From Flavobacterium sp. HTF (GTDB lineage: Bacteria; Bacteroidota; Bacteroidia; Flavobacteriales; Flavobacteriaceae), in assembly GCF_003105115.1 (NCBI RefSeq), contig NZ_QETH01000002.1:89433-153432 (forward strand): a stretch of DNA of 64,000 nt, written 5' to 3'. Within the stretch, counting starts at the first letter, position 1. Each line of letters starts with the position of its first letter. A program made the position numbers and the translations under genes. This document shows, piece by piece, positions 63,169-64,000 of this stretch. Under the pieces are notes generated by a model that saw only the letters and a list, made by a program, of their open reading frames with translations, had not been told where the DNA came from and did no database searches.

Positions 63169-64000
63169 AGTAAACAATTTTTTGCTCTTATTAATCATCA
63201 CATTAAACGCAAGTTGTCAAATGAAAAAACACGAATGGGAGAGTTATACCTGCCAGCCATCACAACAATATAAAGAGAATGAAAATATTTACTGTGTTGA
63301 ATTTGTACAAGGAGACATCCTTACCCTCGAAGGAAATCCGGCCAGTCTGCCTTTTGGCGGTTCATCCGGAGAATGGGGATACACACCATCGGCTTGGACA
63401 TCCCAACACGGAACGCCTATTGGGGCAGATGTTATTTACTATGCAGGTTACGAAGATAAGTTTTATCATCTAAAAGTTGATTTTCCTGTAGAAGAGATGA
63501 AAAAAGCTATGGATATGATATATCGTTATAATGATTATACTTATGAAAAATTTTCGGGTTTAATATTTGGGTTTGCTCCCCAAGGAATGGTAGTCGTTTG
63601 GAAACAATATGGAGTATTTAGAATTGAACTGGGACGATATCAGGCTCAGGTAATTGATAATGATAAGGAACTGGAACAAAAACTTTTTAAAAGCTGGTCA
63701 ATGAACAGAAAGGAAGTAAGAGAAAGGGATTTTTTGCCCGATGCTTCATCTGCCAAATGGGATATGTACCGCAAACGCTACACCTTTAGGGTAAAAATGG
63801 AGAATGAAAACTCTAATTTAAGATTATTTAGATATTGTTTTACCAATTATAATGGTGAAAAAGATATAATTTTTATGCCTTTATTGCCAGTTATAAGTTA
63901 CGATAATCGCGCCTTGCCGCAAATTCTAGAACTTGATTGGGAAACTAGTCCTGATGAACGCTTTAGAGGCAATATCTTTCTTAATGAAAAAGTGATATTC
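63161..64000 (+). CDS. DUF2931-like lipoprotein, partial (possible Tle1 immunity protein)
   Basis: 280 codons are visible without a stop; the gene is cut by the right edge. It starts at ATG 63161, overlapping the Tle1-like gene by 8 bases, a sign of translational coupling. The N-terminus is a lipoprotein-type signal (MDKVNNFLLLLIITLNASC, Cys19; lipobox not ideal at -3). The mature part has KHEWESYTCQPS, GWEWGYTPS-like GEWGYTPSAWTSQHGTPIG and WETSPDERFRGNIFLNE, which match the DUF2931 pattern I remember. Such lipoproteins often accompany DUF2235 effectors, and the periplasmic location suits an immunity protein against a phospholipase. Confidence 0.8.
   Translation, partial: MDKVNNFLLLLIITLNASCQMKKHEWESYTCQPSQQYKENENIYCVEFVQGDILTLEGNPASLPFGGSSGEWGYTPSAWTSQHGTPIGADVIYYAGYEDKFYHLKVDFPVEEMKKAMDMIYRYNDYTYEKFSGLIFGFAPQGMVVVWKQYGVFRIELGRYQAQVIDNDKELEQKLFKSWSMNRKEVRERDFLPDASSAKWDMYRKRYTFRVKMENENSNLRLFRYCFTNYNGEKDIIFMPLLPVISYDNRALPQILELDWETSPDERFRGNIFLNEKVIF

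Noticed and set aside
63279..63473. 64-residue plus-strand gene
   Set aside because: It lies in another frame inside the DUF2931 gene, whose frame stays open to the window edge and matches a family.

Overview
The window reads as chromosomal DNA of a Flavobacterium-like member of the Bacteroidota. The evidence is low GC with AAA/TTA-rich genes, promoter boxes of the TAnnTTTG type, almost no Shine-Dalgarno sequences, a secreted protein with a type IX (Por) sorting tail, a bacillithiol gene (bshB1), a menaquinone-type isochorismate synthase, and many lipoproteins. I see no phage, plasmid, complete insertion sequence or CRISPR array. It is mostly a housekeeping and small-accessory-gene stretch, with one interbacterial-antagonism module at the right edge.

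Layout: 0-3 kb holds a secreted TPM-domain protein and a large membrane-anchored SPFH/flotillin-like protein with internal repeats. 3-6.3 kb holds an unknown protein, a secreted alpha/beta hydrolase, a SUFU-domain protein and a DUF1801 protein. 6.5-9.6 kb is a tight four-gene operon (SPFH+SHOCT protein, zinc ribbon protein, coiled-coil/zinc ribbon protein, conserved unknown), which is the most system-like uncharacterised cluster. 9.8-13.9 kb holds a DUF2975/XRE pair, a Tat-exported Gfo/Idh/MocA oxidoreductase, a lipoprotein, an arginase-family enzyme and a quinone-reductase-like flavoprotein. 14.0-14.6 kb is a gene-free tandem repeat array. 14.7-26.9 kb is a run of small enzymes and regulators (NmrA/AraC pair, beta-lactamase-like hydrolase, MBL-fold hydrolase, lactonase, GNAT, LOG, 2H phosphoesterase, VOC, DUF2625). 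26.9-36.2 kb holds a Kef-type antiporter, sdaA, an SH3-like exported protein, panB, an RluA pseudouridine synthase, an aldehyde dehydrogenase and a membrane protein. 36.2-40.9 kb holds a hybrid sensor kinase and a neutral zinc metallopeptidase. 40.9-43.7 kb holds a nested inverted-repeat element, tRNA-His(GUG), bshB1, menF and a thioesterase. 43.8-54.3 kb holds a beta-helix lipoprotein, a T9SS-secreted endonuclease I, purL, a small exported protein and an acyl-CoA ligase. 54.5-58.9 kb is a WGR protein plus SWIM zinc finger pair. 59.7-64.0 kb is a VgrG, a Tle1-like (DUF2235) phospholipase and a DUF2931 lipoprotein cut by the window edge, which together look like a type VI secretion spike/effector/immunity module.

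The intergenic DNA is unusually rich in short dispersed repeats: three near-copies of one terminator, a 57-58 bp tandem array, heptamer tracts, a 277 bp element with perfect 22 bp terminal inverted repeats, a perfect 25 bp hairpin and interleaved inverted repeats before a small gene at 59.3 kb. One repeat fragment appears to sit in frame inside purL. All functional calls come from reading the sequence and from remembered family features. No database search was run.
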